From NCBI GenBank assembly GCA_964358855.1, contig CAYHQQ010000006.1:1-64000 (forward strand): 64,000 bases of DNA. The letters are read 5' to 3'. Source of the DNA: UBA2396 sp038042175. GTDB lineage: Bacteria; Planctomycetota; Phycisphaerae; Phycisphaerales; UBA1924. The notes beneath the pieces are model-generated. The model saw nothing but the letters and a program-made list of their open reading frames with translations, was not told the origin of the DNA and ran no database searches. Both the position numbers and the translations under genes were made by a program. Below, piece by piece: positions 16,759 through 26,224 of this stretch (its first letter is position 1; each line of letters opens with the position of its first letter).

Positions 16759-18963
16759 GTGAATGAGAAGCACACCACCGAGCAAACTTCCCCGTTCGTA
16801 CGTATCGGTCGAGTGATCGGTGCGGCGACAATCTCACTTTCCATGGTGGTTTGGGCGGGGTGTGCCGCAAACCAGGGGGGATCGGGCGTGCCTGTGACTG
16901 CCGATCACCTTCGCGACAGCATGCGGAAGTTGACCGGGGCCGCTCGGGACAAGGTGTTCCCGGCGCTGGTGAATATTCGCGTGGTGACGGTGTCCTATTC
17001 GGGCGGGCAGGAGCAAAAAGGCGGGGGCACCGGATCAGGGACGATTCTGTCGGCCGACGGGCTTGTGGTGACTAACGCGCACGTGACCAACGAGGGCAAG
17101 AAGTTCTTCTGCACGCTGGCCGACAAGCAGGAGGTCTCGGCGACGCTGGTGGGGGACGACCCCTTGACGGACCTGGCGGTGCTGCGGATCAATGTCGCGG
17201 AGCTCAAGCCGGGCACGAAATTGAGCTTTGCGAGCTGGGGCAGTTCCGACGAGCTGCAGGTGGGCGACAACGTGCTGGCGATGGGATCGCCTTATTCGCT
17301 GTCGCGGAGCGTGACGCTGGGGATCGTGTCGAACACGAGCCGTGTGTTCACGTCGGGGTTTGGGACCGAGGATCCCGACGAGATGGATCTGGATTACCGG
17401 CAGTCGACGGGGACGTTCACGCGGTGGATCCAGCACGACGCGTTGATCAACCCGGGGAACTCGGGCGGGCCGCTGGTGAACATGGCGGGCGAGGTGGTGG
17501 GCGTGAACACGCGGGGCGGGTCGGGGATGGGGTTTGCGAGTCCGGCGAGTCTGGCGCGCGAGGTGGCGGCGGAGCTGATCAAGAGCGGCGAGGTGAAGCG
17601 GAGCCTGGTGGGCCTCTCGCTCAAGGCGATCACCAAGACGGGGATCAAGGAGGGGGTCCTGGTCAACTCGGTGGTGAAGGACAGTCCGGCGGCGAAGGCG
17701 GGGATCAAGGCGGGGGACGTGGTGGTGAGGGTGAACGGGCAGGCGACGACGGTGCGGTTTGCGGAGGAGGTGCCGCCCGTGCTCAAGCAACTGGCGTCGA
17801 CGCCCATCGGCGGGACGATCAAGCTTGGGGTGGTTCGCGACGGCAAATCGATGGACTTCACGGTGACAACCGAGAAGCTGCTGCGGGAGATCGGGGACGA
17901 GACGCTGCTGCGGGCCTGGGGCGTGGGGATCGAGGAGATCACGCAGACGATGGCCCGGGCGCGGCAGTTGACCTCACGCGACGGCGCGATGATCTCGGGA
18001 ACCAGGTCGGGGAGTCCGGCGGATCTGTGCGAGCCCAAGCTGCAGGGCGGGGACATCATCCGGGCGATCGACGGGAAACCGGTGAAGACGATCAAGGACG
18101 CGGTAGAGATCTACAAGGGGATCATGGACGTTCCGACGCCCGACAAGATCCCCGAGTTCGTGCTGGTGGAGGTGGATCGGCGGGGACAGAGCACGGTGAC
18201 GCTTTTGAAGCCGCGCCCCGAGAAGAAAGAAGACCCGCCGCAGGAGCTGGCCAAGGCGTGGCTGGGCGTGATGACCCAGCCGGTGTACCGCGACCTGGCG
18301 AAGAAGCTGACGAGCGACGGCGTGGCGGGGTATCGCGTGACGCGGGTCTATCCCGGGACGGTGGCGTCGGGGAGCGGTCTCAAGGCCGGGGACATCATCA
18401 CGAGCGTGAACAACGAGAAGATGGCGCCCAAGGGGGTGCAGGACGCGGGGCAGCTGCAGCGCAAGTTCCGGACGATGAAGCCCGACGACAAGATCGCGCT
18501 CAAGGTGGTGCGAGAGGGGTCGCCGGTGGAGCTGTCGATCACGCTCGAGCGGACGCGGACAGCCCCCGACGAGGCCAAGCACGACGAGAACAAGGACTTT
18601 GAGCTCAACGTGCGCGAGGTGACGTTCTTTGATCGCGACGATGAGCGCTGGGCCGACGACGTCGAGGGCGTGATCGTGACGGGCGCGGAGCGCGTGGGCT
18701 GGGCCGGGCTGGCGGGGGTGTATCCGGGCGATCTGATCCAGAAGATCCAGGACAAGGAAATCAAGTCGATCGAGGATTTCCGAAAGGTGATGGCGGGCCT
18801 GGCGAAGGATCAGCCCGAACGGGTGGTCTTCGTGGTGCTCCGCAACAACCGCTCGGCGTATCTGTTCGCGGAGCCGGACTGGAAGCCCAAGACCAAGGAA
18901 GACCAGGCGAAGGAAGACCAGGCCAAAGAGGCGGCCAAGCCCGCAGCCCCGGGTGGGAAGTAG
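16759..18963 (+). CDS. Trypsin-like serine protease with PDZ domains (HtrA-like lipoprotein)
   Basis: 734 residues, GTG start chosen because a lipoprotein signal follows (ISLSMVVWAGCAAN, lipobox Cys). The S1C protease domain has a complete triad: His108 in VVTNAHVTNEG, Asp137 in DPLTDLAVLRI, Ser235 in INPGNSGGPLVN. It is followed by three or four PDZ modules (KDSPAAKAGIKAGDVVVRVN; GSPADLCEPKLQGGDIIRA; GTVASGSGLKAGDIITSVN; LAGVYPGDLIQKIQDKEI). The tail is Lys/Glu-rich. It is longer than DegP/HtrA (about 450 residues) because of the extra PDZ domains. Likely a periplasmic quality-control protease. The 286-bp upstream gap, divergent from the dockerin gene, shows no other feature. Confidence 0.9.
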   Translation: MNEKHTTEQTSPFVRIGRVIGAATISLSMVVWAGCAANQGGSGVPVTADHLRDSMRKLTGAARDKVFPALVNIRVVTVSYSGGQEQKGGGTGSGTILSADGLVVTNAHVTNEGKKFFCTLADKQEVSATLVGDDPLTDLAVLRINVAELKPGTKLSFASWGSSDELQVGDNVLAMGSPYSLSRSVTLGIVSNTSRVFTSGFGTEDPDEMDLDYRQSTGTFTRWIQHDALINPGNSGGPLVNMAGEVVGVNTRGGSGMGFASPASLAREVAAELIKSGEVKRSLVGLSLKAITKTGIKEGVLVNSVVKDSPAAKAGIKAGDVVVRVNGQATTVRFAEEVPPVLKQLASTPIGGTIKLGVVRDGKSMDFTVTTEKLLREIGDETLLRAWGVGIEEITQTMARARQLTSRDGAMISGTRSGSPADLCEPKLQGGDIIRAIDGKPVKTIKDAVEIYKGIMDVPTPDKIPEFVLVEVDRRGQSTVTLLKPRPEKKEDPPQELAKAWLGVMTQPVYRDLAKKLTSDGVAGYRVTRVYPGTVASGSGLKAGDIITSVNNEKMAPKGVQDAGQLQRKFRTMKPDDKIALKVVREGSPVELSITLERTRTAPDEAKHDENKDFELNVREVTFFDRDDERWADDVEGVIVTGAERVGWAGLAGVYPGDLIQKIQDKEIKSIEDFRKVMAGLAKDQPERVVFVVLRNNRSAYLFAEPDWKPKTKEDQAKEDQAKEAAKPAAPGGK

Positions 18964-19076
18964 CTGTACAGTGGGGGTGGTGTGGGGGTGGAGTGGAGTC
19001 ACACGGGTGTCGGCGTGGGCGCGTGTCCCAAGGCTGATGGCCGAGCTTTGGGCGCCTTGCCCGTGGAGTTCATCGG

Positions 19077-19973
19077 ATGTCCCAGATCTGCATTCTTGCC
19101 GCCCTCGCCGGTGCGGCGTTCGTTTCGCCCGTGCTGGTTTCCGCCCCCGCGTCGCCTGTGGCGCTCGTGATGGGCGACGAGGTGGGGGCCGCGTACAAGA
19201 AGATTGTTGAAGAGCGGGCGGCGACGATCGTGACGATCAAGTACGTCCTCAAGCAGGGTGATGAGGAGCAGGAAGAGGAAGTGCAGGGGGTGATGATCGA
19301 GGAGGGGGGCCTGGTGATGACCTCCAACACGCTGATGGGGGGCGTCCCCGAGGCGTACAAGCGGATGATGGGCGGGCGGATGCGTTCGCCCAAGGACATC
19401 AAAGTGATGGTGGGCGACGACAACGAGGGCGTGGACGCCAAGCTGGTCGCACGCGACAGCGAGCTCGATCTGGCGTGGGTGCAGATCACCAAGGTGGAGG
19501 GGAAGAAGTTCAAGTTCGTGGACCTGGCTAAATCGGGCAAGGCGGAGCTTGGCGACCGCCTGCTGGTGGTGGAGCGGCTGGGCAAGTTCATGGATCGCTC
19601 GCCGGTGGTGGCCGAGTCGCGGGTGAAGGCGGTGGTTTCCAAGCCCCGCAACCTGGTGCTGCCGGGCTCTGAGTTCGCTTCGAGCTTCGGGATGCCCGCG
19701 TTCAACGACAAGGCGGAGTTTGTCGGCACGTGCGTGCTGCAGCTGCCCAGCGCCGAGGAGATGGAAGCCTCGCAGGGCGGGATGTTCGGCGGGCTTCGCA
19801 ACTTCCGCGGTGCGGTCGTGCTGCCGGCGGAGGACGTGGTGAAGGCGACGGTCCAGGCCAAGGAGACGGCCAAGAGCGGCAAGCCCGTTGATGAGGAGCC
19901 GCCCGCGGACGCGAACAAGGACGCCGAGGACGCCGGCGACAAGAAGGACGAGAAGAAGCCCGGGGACAAGTGA
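19077..19973 (+). CDS. Catalytically degenerate HtrA/trypsin-like paralogue
   Basis: 298 residues, start supported by GGAG upstream. A signal peptide covers about 1-28. The fold markers of an S1C protease are present (EEVQGVMIEEGGLVMTSN, DSELDLAWVQI), but the catalytic His position reads SNTLM (Thr85) and the GNSGGP serine loop is replaced by SSFGMPAFND. Only the Asp-type position survives. There is no PDZ domain; the last 35 residues are charged. It directly follows the intact protease at 16759 and may regulate it, deliver substrate, or be a pseudo-enzyme with its own role (inference). Confidence 0.65.
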   Translation: MSQICILAALAGAAFVSPVLVSAPASPVALVMGDEVGAAYKKIVEERAATIVTIKYVLKQGDEEQEEEVQGVMIEEGGLVMTSNTLMGGVPEAYKRMMGGRMRSPKDIKVMVGDDNEGVDAKLVARDSELDLAWVQITKVEGKKFKFVDLAKSGKAELGDRLLVVERLGKFMDRSPVVAESRVKAVVSKPRNLVLPGSEFASSFGMPAFNDKAEFVGTCVLQLPSAEEMEASQGGMFGGLRNFRGAVVLPAEDVVKATVQAKETAKSGKPVDEEPPADANKDAEDAGDKKDEKKPGDK

Positions 19974-20044
19974 TCGGTTTCGTGGACTGACGCTTGTGTG
20001 TCGTCTTGTGTGCTGGGGTGGATCTCACGCCGCGGAGTGATGCC

Positions 20045-21199
20045 ATGATCTTTCATATCGCCGAGAAGGAGATCGACACCGAGAAGATCCGGATGTGGGT
20101 CAACTCCTCGCGCGGGCGGACGCTGGCGTTCTGGCTGACGGCCGGTGCGGTGGTGCTGCTGCCGCTGATGGCGTGGTTCGCGTTCGGCGGCAGGACGGGC
20201 AGGACGGTCGATGACGGGACGAAGGTGACGCTGTACACGACGGCGGACGAGCCCTTGGTGCAGGCGGTGGTGGCGCTGTTTGAGAGCAAGACGGGCGTGA
20301 AGGTCAATGTGGTGACCGACACGGAGGCGACGCGGGGTTCGCTCCAGCAGCGGGTGTCGTCGGAGAAACCCAGGCCAAGAGCGGATGTCTGGTGGTCGAG
20401 CGAGGTTGTGGGGACGGTGCAGCTGGCCAAGGAGGGGGTGCTGGCGGCGTACGCGTCGCCCTCGGAGGCGACAGTGCCTGGGGGCTGGCCGCAGAATCTG
20501 CGACCCAAGGACATGCGCTGGTACGGGTTTGCGGAGCGGGCGCGAGTGATCGCGTTTCGCACGTCGTCGATCCAGAAGGCGCAGGCTCCCACGAAGCTGC
20601 GGGACCTGACCAGGCCTCAGTACAAGAACAAGGTGGGGATGGCCAACCCCAGGTTCGGCACGACGCGCTCGCACCTGGCGTTCATTGTCGCGACCAGCGG
20701 CGAGGTCGAGGCGCGGGCGTGGCTCAAGGCGATGGTCGACAACGGCGTGCAGATTTTCCCGTCCAACTCGGCGGTGGTGCAGGCGGTCTCGCGCGGGGAC
20801 GTGATCATCGGGCTGACCGACACCGACGATGTGTGGGCGGGGAAGAAGCAGGACTGGCCGGTGGACCTGGTGTACGAGACGCCCGACAAGCCCAAGGACA
20901 AGTTCACAGGGCTCAAGAGCCTGGGCCCCTTGGTGCTGCCCAACACCGTGGGACGGATCGTGGGATCGCCCAATCCGACGGCCGGTGCGAGGCTCACCGA
21001 CTTCCTGCTCTCGGCCGAGGTGGAGGAGTTGCTCGCGCAGAGCGACAGCCACAACGTGCCCATCAGGGCGGACTTGGCCAAGAAGTACCCGCTGTACGCG
21101 GTGCCGGCATCGAGCCCGCCCGCGGCGGTGGACTACGTGGACGTGGCACGCAACGAGGCGATCGCGCAGAAGATCGCCGATGATGTGCTGCCGAAGTAA
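20045..21199 (+). CDS. Extracellular solute-binding protein, family 1 (iron-type)
   Basis: 384 residues. The N terminus is a 30-residue cytoplasmic segment followed by one hydrophobic helix (LAFWLTAGAVVLLPLMAW) with no lipobox, so it is probably membrane-tethered. The rest matches Fe3+-type binding proteins: VTLYTTADEPLVQAVVALFE, TGVKVNVVTDTEATRG, ADVWWSSEVVG, YKNKVGMANPRFGTTRSH, then SRGDVIIGLTDTDD. The order suggests the AfuA/FutA-like fold. No permease or ATPase gene is adjacent, unusual for an ABC importer component. Confidence 0.8.
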   Translation: MIFHIAEKEIDTEKIRMWVNSSRGRTLAFWLTAGAVVLLPLMAWFAFGGRTGRTVDDGTKVTLYTTADEPLVQAVVALFESKTGVKVNVVTDTEATRGSLQQRVSSEKPRPRADVWWSSEVVGTVQLAKEGVLAAYASPSEATVPGGWPQNLRPKDMRWYGFAERARVIAFRTSSIQKAQAPTKLRDLTRPQYKNKVGMANPRFGTTRSHLAFIVATSGEVEARAWLKAMVDNGVQIFPSNSAVVQAVSRGDVIIGLTDTDDVWAGKKQDWPVDLVYETPDKPKDKFTGLKSLGPLVLPNTVGRIVGSPNPTAGARLTDFLLSAEVEELLAQSDSHNVPIRADLAKKYPLYAVPASSPPAAVDYVDVARNEAIAQKIADDVLPK

Positions 21200-21228
21200 G
21201 GCCAAGGCCAAGGCAAAGGCAGGGATGT

Positions 21229-21350
21229 AACCACAGAGAGCACAGAGGGCACAGAGAGAAACAAGGCGGAGAATCTGAATTGGATCGATGCAATTCAATG
21301 CGCTCTCTCTGCCTTTGCCCCTCTCTGTGACCACTGTGCTCTCTGTGGTT
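21229..21350. repeat. Palindromic intergenic repeat, CACAGAGAG 9-mers
   Basis: The left arm holds about three CACAGAG(A/G)G units (21231-21259); the right arm holds CTCTCTGTG-type units (21321-21350). The ends 21229-21240 and 21339-21350 are perfect complements. The core has a smaller AATTG...CAATT hairpin. Lies 30 bp after the solute-binding gene and 20 bp before the next start. Confidence 0.85.
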
Positions 21351-21369
21351 TCACTGCATTGCAGGTCGC

Positions 21370-23055
21370 GTGCGTGTATGCTTGGGCATGCTCAAGCTCA
21401 CTGGTCTGGCGATGGCGGCGATGTGCTCTCTCGCGGCGAGCTCTGTGGTCGGTGCGGTGCCGCCCGAGGATCGTTTGGTGTATGTCGCGACGAATCTGCT
21501 GGTCGATGCGAACGTTGAGAAGCTCACGACGCTGCTGACGCGAGCGAAGAAGGCCGGGTATTCGGGCGTTCTGCTGGCGGACTCGAAGTTCGGGCGTCTC
21601 GCCGATCTGCCGGATCGGTACGCGGCCAACTGCCGCAAGGTGAAGGCGGCGGCGCTGTCGATGGGCATCGAGATCATCCCGGCGGTCTTTCCGGTGGGAT
21701 ACTCCAATGACCTGCTGTGGAACGATCCGAACCTGGCCGAGGCGTTGCCCGTTCGCGATGCGGAATTTGTCGTGAAGGGCGGCGAGGCGGTGCTGGTGCC
21801 GGATGCCGGAGCGGCCCTGCCCGGCGGCGACATGGGCGATCTCAAAAAGTGGTCGTGGCACGATGACACGGTGGTCTCCGACGCCGGAGCGGCCAGGGTC
21901 CAGGACCCCAAGGGCAAGAACGCCCGCATCGTGCAGAAGTTGACGCTCAAGCCATATCGCCAGTACCACGTGTCGGTGCGAATCAAGACCAAGGACTTTC
22001 GTGGCACGCCGGAGGTCAAGGCGCTCACGCCCAAGCCCGGGAAGCCCAACCCCGCCGGCGATGAGCCGTCGACGCTCATTTTCTCGCAGCTTGGCGCGAA
22101 GGCGACGCAGGATTGGACGGTGCACCACGCGGTCTTCAACTCGCTGGGACACACCGAGGTCAATCTGTACTTTGGCGTGTGGGACGGCTCCACGGGGACG
22201 CTCTGGTTCGACGACGCGAGGATCGAAGAGGTCGGGCCGCTGAACATCGTGCGACGGATCGGCGCGCCGGTGTCGGTGAAGGTTTCCGGCAGGCAAGGCG
22301 CTCTCGTGGAGGGCACGGACTACGAGCCGATCGTGGATCCGACGATGGGAAAGGTGCCCTGGCCTGGGGCGTACGAGGTGTACCACGCGGTGCCCAAGAT
22401 CAAGACGAAGAGCTCGCTCGCCGAGGGCACGAGGCTGCTGGTCTCGTACCACCACGTGGTCACGGTGAACGACGGGCAGGTGATGATCTGTCCGTCGGAG
22501 CCCAAGACGGTCGAGCTGCTGCGCGATCAGGCGCGGCGGATGCACGCGTTGTGGCAGGCCAAGGGGTACTGGATGTCGCACGACGAGATCCGGTGCCTGA
22601 ATCAGGACGAATCGTGCCGCAAGCGGAATCTGTCGGCCGGGGCGATCCTGGCCGACAACACGCGGACGTGCGTCGAGATCTTGAAGGAGGTCAACCCGGG
22701 CGGGCGGATCTACGCGTGGAGCGACATGTTCGACCCGCACCACAACGCGCACGCCGACTACTACCTTGTGCGGGGCGACCTCGCGGGCGCGTGGGAGGGG
22801 CTGAGCAAGGACGTGATCGTCGCGGCGTGGGGATTCGGCACGCGTGACAAGTCCATGAAGTTCTTCGCCGATCGCGGGAACCCCTTGCTCATCGCCGGCT
22901 ACTACGACGGCCCGCCGGGGGCAGGCGTCAAGCAGATCACGCCGTGGCTTGCGGCGGTTCCAAAGAGCGGCGTGCTGCGTGGCGTGATGTACACGACGTG
23001 GGAGAACCGGTACGAGGATCTGGAGGCGTTTGGGAGGGCGGCGTGGAAGGAATAG
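21370..23055 (+). CDS. Secreted TIM-barrel protein, GH20-like, with inserted beta-sandwich
   Basis: 561 residues; a second possible ATG is at 21388. Signal peptide ends near VVGAV. Residues 30-110 look like the start of a (beta/alpha) barrel (LLTRAKKAGYSGVLLADSK, MGIEIIPAVFPVGY). About 150-305 is a beta-sandwich resembling a carbohydrate-binding module (YRQYHVSVRIKTKDF, LWFDDARIEEVG). The barrel resumes with YWMSHDEIRCLNQDE, whose Asp-Glu pair recalls the catalytic pair of GH20 hexosaminidases, then IYAWSDMFDPHHN. Probably a glycan-acting exoenzyme; the family is inferred from these motifs only. Confidence 0.55.
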   Translation: MRVCLGMLKLTGLAMAAMCSLAASSVVGAVPPEDRLVYVATNLLVDANVEKLTTLLTRAKKAGYSGVLLADSKFGRLADLPDRYAANCRKVKAAALSMGIEIIPAVFPVGYSNDLLWNDPNLAEALPVRDAEFVVKGGEAVLVPDAGAALPGGDMGDLKKWSWHDDTVVSDAGAARVQDPKGKNARIVQKLTLKPYRQYHVSVRIKTKDFRGTPEVKALTPKPGKPNPAGDEPSTLIFSQLGAKATQDWTVHHAVFNSLGHTEVNLYFGVWDGSTGTLWFDDARIEEVGPLNIVRRIGAPVSVKVSGRQGALVEGTDYEPIVDPTMGKVPWPGAYEVYHAVPKIKTKSSLAEGTRLLVSYHHVVTVNDGQVMICPSEPKTVELLRDQARRMHALWQAKGYWMSHDEIRCLNQDESCRKRNLSAGAILADNTRTCVEILKEVNPGGRIYAWSDMFDPHHNAHADYYLVRGDLAGAWEGLSKDVIVAAWGFGTRDKSMKFFADRGNPLLIAGYYDGPPGAGVKQITPWLAAVPKSGVLRGVMYTTWENRYEDLEAFGRAAWKE

Positions 23056-23126
23056 GACTGAGTTGAACGGGACTGAGGACTGAGTGGGAAACGCCTTGAC
23101 TCAGTCCTGAGTCCTCAGTCCCGTTT
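23055..23126. repeat. Palindromic intergenic repeat, GGACTGA heptamers
   Basis: Left arm: GGACTGA units starting at the last base of the preceding TAG stop codon (23055) and running to about 23085. Right arm: CTCAGTCCTGAGTCCTCAGTCC, 23099-23121. Same unit as 3251-3405. The gap from here to nuoD also holds CACGG-GCTGGAAGAC-CCGTG at about 23213-23236, a small imperfect palindrome. Confidence 0.85.
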
Positions 23127-23296
23127 ATACTGCTCCCAACGTACTGGCCGAGTTTTTCGACCCGCCGGTGGGCGTCGGTCATGGCCGTGGGCAGGGTGCC
23201 CATGTCACGGGGACACGGGCTGGAAGACCGTGCCACTGGGAAGCTACAGTTTGGCCGCGCCAGGACTTCCTGTTTCACCCTCGAAAGGGCTCCCGC

Positions 23297-24598
23297 TTGC
23301 CGTACACGATCAAACCCGCCGAAGGCTACGACGTCGACGCCGACAGCATCAGCTACATCAAGAAGCACGTCGACACCGGCGATCGCTGGGTGCTCAACTT
23401 TGGGCCTCAGCATCCGGCAACGCACACGACGCTGCGGCTGGTGCTTGAGCTCGATGGCGAGAGGATCGCCAGGTGCACCCCGCACATCGGGTATCTGCAC
23501 TCGGGGTTTGAGAAGCTGGGCGAGGCCTTGGACTACAACCAGTACGTGACGATCGTGTCGCGGATGGACTATCTCTCGCCCATCGCCAACGACATCTGTT
23601 GGCACCAGTGCGTGGAGAAGCTGTTCGGGATCGATCTGACGCCGCGGTGCAAGGTGCTGCGGACGATCATGGCCGAGGTCGCCCGCATCCAGAACCACCT
23701 TCTGTGCGTCGGTGCCGCCGGGCTGGACCTCAACGCCTTCACGGGGTTCATCTACGCGTTCAACGTCCGCGAGAAGATCTACGACCTGTGCGACTACGTG
23801 AGCGGGCAGCGGTTCCACCCCGACTGGACGCGCGTGGGCGGGCTGATGCAGGATCTGCCATGCGCCGCGAGTGGCGACGACGTCTTCCGCCGGATGGTCA
23901 AGAAGCTGATCCACGTCGAGGTTCCCGGGGCGATCGCTGACCTTGAGGTGATGCTCAACCGCAACCGGATTTTCATGGACCGCACGCGGGGCGTGGGCGT
24001 GCTCAACCGCCAGGACGCGATCGCGTGGTCGATGACGGGGCCGATGGCCAGGGCCAGCGGCGTGCGGCGCGACCTGCGCAAGGACGCCCCGTACCTGTGC
24101 TACGCGGACAACTGGGACGGCAACGGGGCGGAGGCGGTGAAGTTCAGCGTGCCGGTGGCGGATGTCGGCGACGCGTACACGCGGTACCTGGTTCGCGTCG
24201 AAGAGATCAAGCAGAGCTGCAAGATCATCGAGCAGCTCATCGACAAGATCCCCCAGGGGCCCGTCGACACCTTCGCCGACGGCAAGATGACCAAGCCGAA
24301 CAAGAAGGACGTGTACGGCTCGATCGAGGGGCTCATCCAGCACTTCGAGCTCATCATGAGCAATCGCGGATGGAAGCCGCCCGTCGCCGAGTGCTACGAC
24401 TGCATCGAGACCGCCAACGGGGAGCTGGGGTACTACATCGTTTCCGACGGCGGGCCCAGGCCCTGGCGCGTCAAGACCCGTCCGCCCTGCTTCCTCAACT
24501 ACTCGGTGATGGCGAAGCTGACCGAGGGGCACCTGTTGAGCGATATCGTCGCGGTGATCGGCTCGATCAACGTCGTGGCGGCCGAGCTCGATCGGTAG
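23297..24598 (+). CDS. nuoD: NADH-quinone oxidoreductase subunit D
   Basis: 433 residues. TTG at 23297 is chosen because the conserved NuoD N terminus begins shortly after (LNFGPQHPATHTTLRLVLEL); the frame is open further upstream but gives non-conserved residues. Further signatures: IGYLHSGFEKLGEALDYNQY, MDYLSPIANDICW, RTIMAEVARIQNHLL, YCAD-like CYADNWDG, and C-terminal RVKTRPPCFLNY. It is the 49-kDa quinone-site subunit of complex I. No nuoB, C or E is adjacent; nuoE lies 10 kb away. Confidence 0.93.
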   Translation: MPYTIKPAEGYDVDADSISYIKKHVDTGDRWVLNFGPQHPATHTTLRLVLELDGERIARCTPHIGYLHSGFEKLGEALDYNQYVTIVSRMDYLSPIANDICWHQCVEKLFGIDLTPRCKVLRTIMAEVARIQNHLLCVGAAGLDLNAFTGFIYAFNVREKIYDLCDYVSGQRFHPDWTRVGGLMQDLPCAASGDDVFRRMVKKLIHVEVPGAIADLEVMLNRNRIFMDRTRGVGVLNRQDAIAWSMTGPMARASGVRRDLRKDAPYLCYADNWDGNGAEAVKFSVPVADVGDAYTRYLVRVEEIKQSCKIIEQLIDKIPQGPVDTFADGKMTKPNKKDVYGSIEGLIQHFELIMSNRGWKPPVAECYDCIETANGELGYYIVSDGGPRPWRVKTRPPCFLNYSVMAKLTEGHLLSDIVAVIGSINVVAAELDR

Positions 24599-24610
24599 AA
24601 CGCCGACGCG

Positions 24611-26224
24611 TCAGCACGGGGTTTCGAAGGCGACCACGAAAGCGTCGTAATCGAAGAAGTCGACCGAGCCGTCCTGATCGAAATCGGCGGTCTTGTCTGG
24701 GGGGCAGGCAAGACCCTCGAAGCACATCACAAACGCGTCGTAGTCGAAGAAATCGACCGTGCCATCGCAATCAAAGTCCGCGGCACAGACGGTGAGCATC
24801 GCCGCGCCGCTGGTCGCGGTGCCGCAGGCGCTGGTGACGACACAGTCGTACGAACCGGCATCGGTGGCCTGCGTACCGGTGAGTGTCAGCGTGGCGGTGG
24901 CGGCGGAAGGATTGGCCATGGTGTCGAGCGCGATGGAGTCCCTTCGCCACTGGTAGGTGATTGGCCCGACACCGGTGCCAATCACCGAGAACCCGGCGGT
25001 GCCGCCGGGGCAGCCGGCGACGCTGGTTGGCGTGGTCACGGTCACACACGGAGGAAGCACGGCAGGAAGGCGGACGATGAAGCCCGAGGTGGCGTTGGGA
25101 CTCATGCAGGCGTTTCCGACGATGGTGCGTCCGTCGGCGCTGAGGCCGGTGGCATAGCAGAGGCTCCAGCCGGTGAGATCGACGCCCATCGCCGCGAGGT
25201 AGGTCTGAAGGTTGACCATGCCGGTTGCTTGTGTCCAGAGGAATGGCCTGGGGATGAAGTCGGCGGTGTTGGAGGTTCCGACAATCACCGAGCCGTCGTT
25301 GCTGACGGATATCGTGGCGGTGTCGGCCGGCGAGATGCCGGCCCCGTCCAATGATCCAAGGTTTTGCATGCCCAGGTCTGCTCGCCAGCGGAACGCCTGG
25401 GTGATGAACCCGGCGGCGTTGACACCCCAGGAGCCCACGATCACGGTGCCATCGGCAGTGATGCCCTTTGCCGCGGCCATGCGCCAGGGGTGGCTTGTCA
25501 GGTTGCCCAGGTCGATCATGCCGCTCCCGAGTGTCCAGCGGTATGCTCGCATGTCCGCCTGTCCGACCGCGACGGTGCCGTCGAAGTTGAGTGCGTAGGC
25601 CGTCACGTTGCTGTAGCAGGGGTCGCTGAGGGGGAAAGTGCCGATGGAGTGCGTTCCAGTCGCCTGTGTCCATCGAAAAGTTTCGGTAAGGTTGCATCCG
25701 CCGCCGTCACCGATGACGACCGAGCCGTTGGCGTTGACGGCGCGTCCGATGCCGGAGTTGGCGATGCCGCTGTTTGGATCGACGGTGGAACTGCCGCCGA
25801 TGTTCTCAAGGCCTCCCGCCGCGGTCCAGCGGAACACGCGGGCGTATGCGCCCTGGCTGGAGTCGGGGCGTGTGATGAGCACGACGCCCCAGCCGACGAC
25901 GCAGCTGCCGTCGGCGCTGATGCTCGTTGCGGCGGAGTTGTGGTCAAAGTCGCCCAGGTCCTGCATGCCGCCCGCGGCGGTCCAGCGGAAGGCGTGGTTG
26001 CCGCCCGGGACGCCGGCGTACCCGGCCACGACGGAGCCGTCGGCGCTGACCGCCATCGCCTGGCAGTTGTCGCCCGGGGTGAGCGAGCCCAGCTCGGAGA
26101 TGCTCTGGGCGGAGGCGGTTGGGGTGAAAAAGGTCGCGATGGACGCCAGTGCGAGGGCGCCCGCGGCCTGCGGACGCGCGTGCGTGCACCGCGAAGATCG
26201 GCCGGAGTTTCTGAGGTGAGACAT
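24611..26224 (-). CDS. HAF-repeat secreted protein with Ig-like domain and GC-type dockerin
   Basis: 537 residues from ATG at 26224 (MSHLRNSGRSSRCTHARPQ, signal ending near ASAQS). Seven or more HAF repeats (AMAVSADGSVVAGYA, ATSISADGSCVVGW, TISVSNDGSVIVGTS, GLSADGRTIVGNA) alternate with AFRWTAAGG segments. Then an Ig-like domain (about 390-475; ITYQWRRDSIALD, DAGSYDCVVTSACG) and a dockerin-like pair DFDCDGTVDFFDYDAF and DFDQDGSVDFFDYDAF ending VVAFETPC. Convergent with nuoD, 12 bp apart. Probably extracellular or surface; function unknown. Confidence 0.78.
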   Translation of the reverse strand: MSHLRNSGRSSRCTHARPQAAGALALASIATFFTPTASAQSISELGSLTPGDNCQAMAVSADGSVVAGYAGVPGGNHAFRWTAAGGMQDLGDFDHNSAATSISADGSCVVGWGVVLITRPDSSQGAYARVFRWTAAGGLENIGGSSTVDPNSGIANSGIGRAVNANGSVVIGDGGGCNLTETFRWTQATGTHSIGTFPLSDPCYSNVTAYALNFDGTVAVGQADMRAYRWTLGSGMIDLGNLTSHPWRMAAAKGITADGTVIVGSWGVNAAGFITQAFRWRADLGMQNLGSLDGAGISPADTATISVSNDGSVIVGTSNTADFIPRPFLWTQATGMVNLQTYLAAMGVDLTGWSLCYATGLSADGRTIVGNACMSPNATSGFIVRLPAVLPPCVTVTTPTSVAGCPGGTAGFSVIGTGVGPITYQWRRDSIALDTMANPSAATATLTLTGTQATDAGSYDCVVTSACGTATSGAAMLTVCAADFDCDGTVDFFDYDAFVMCFEGLACPPDKTADFDQDGSVDFFDYDAFVVAFETPC

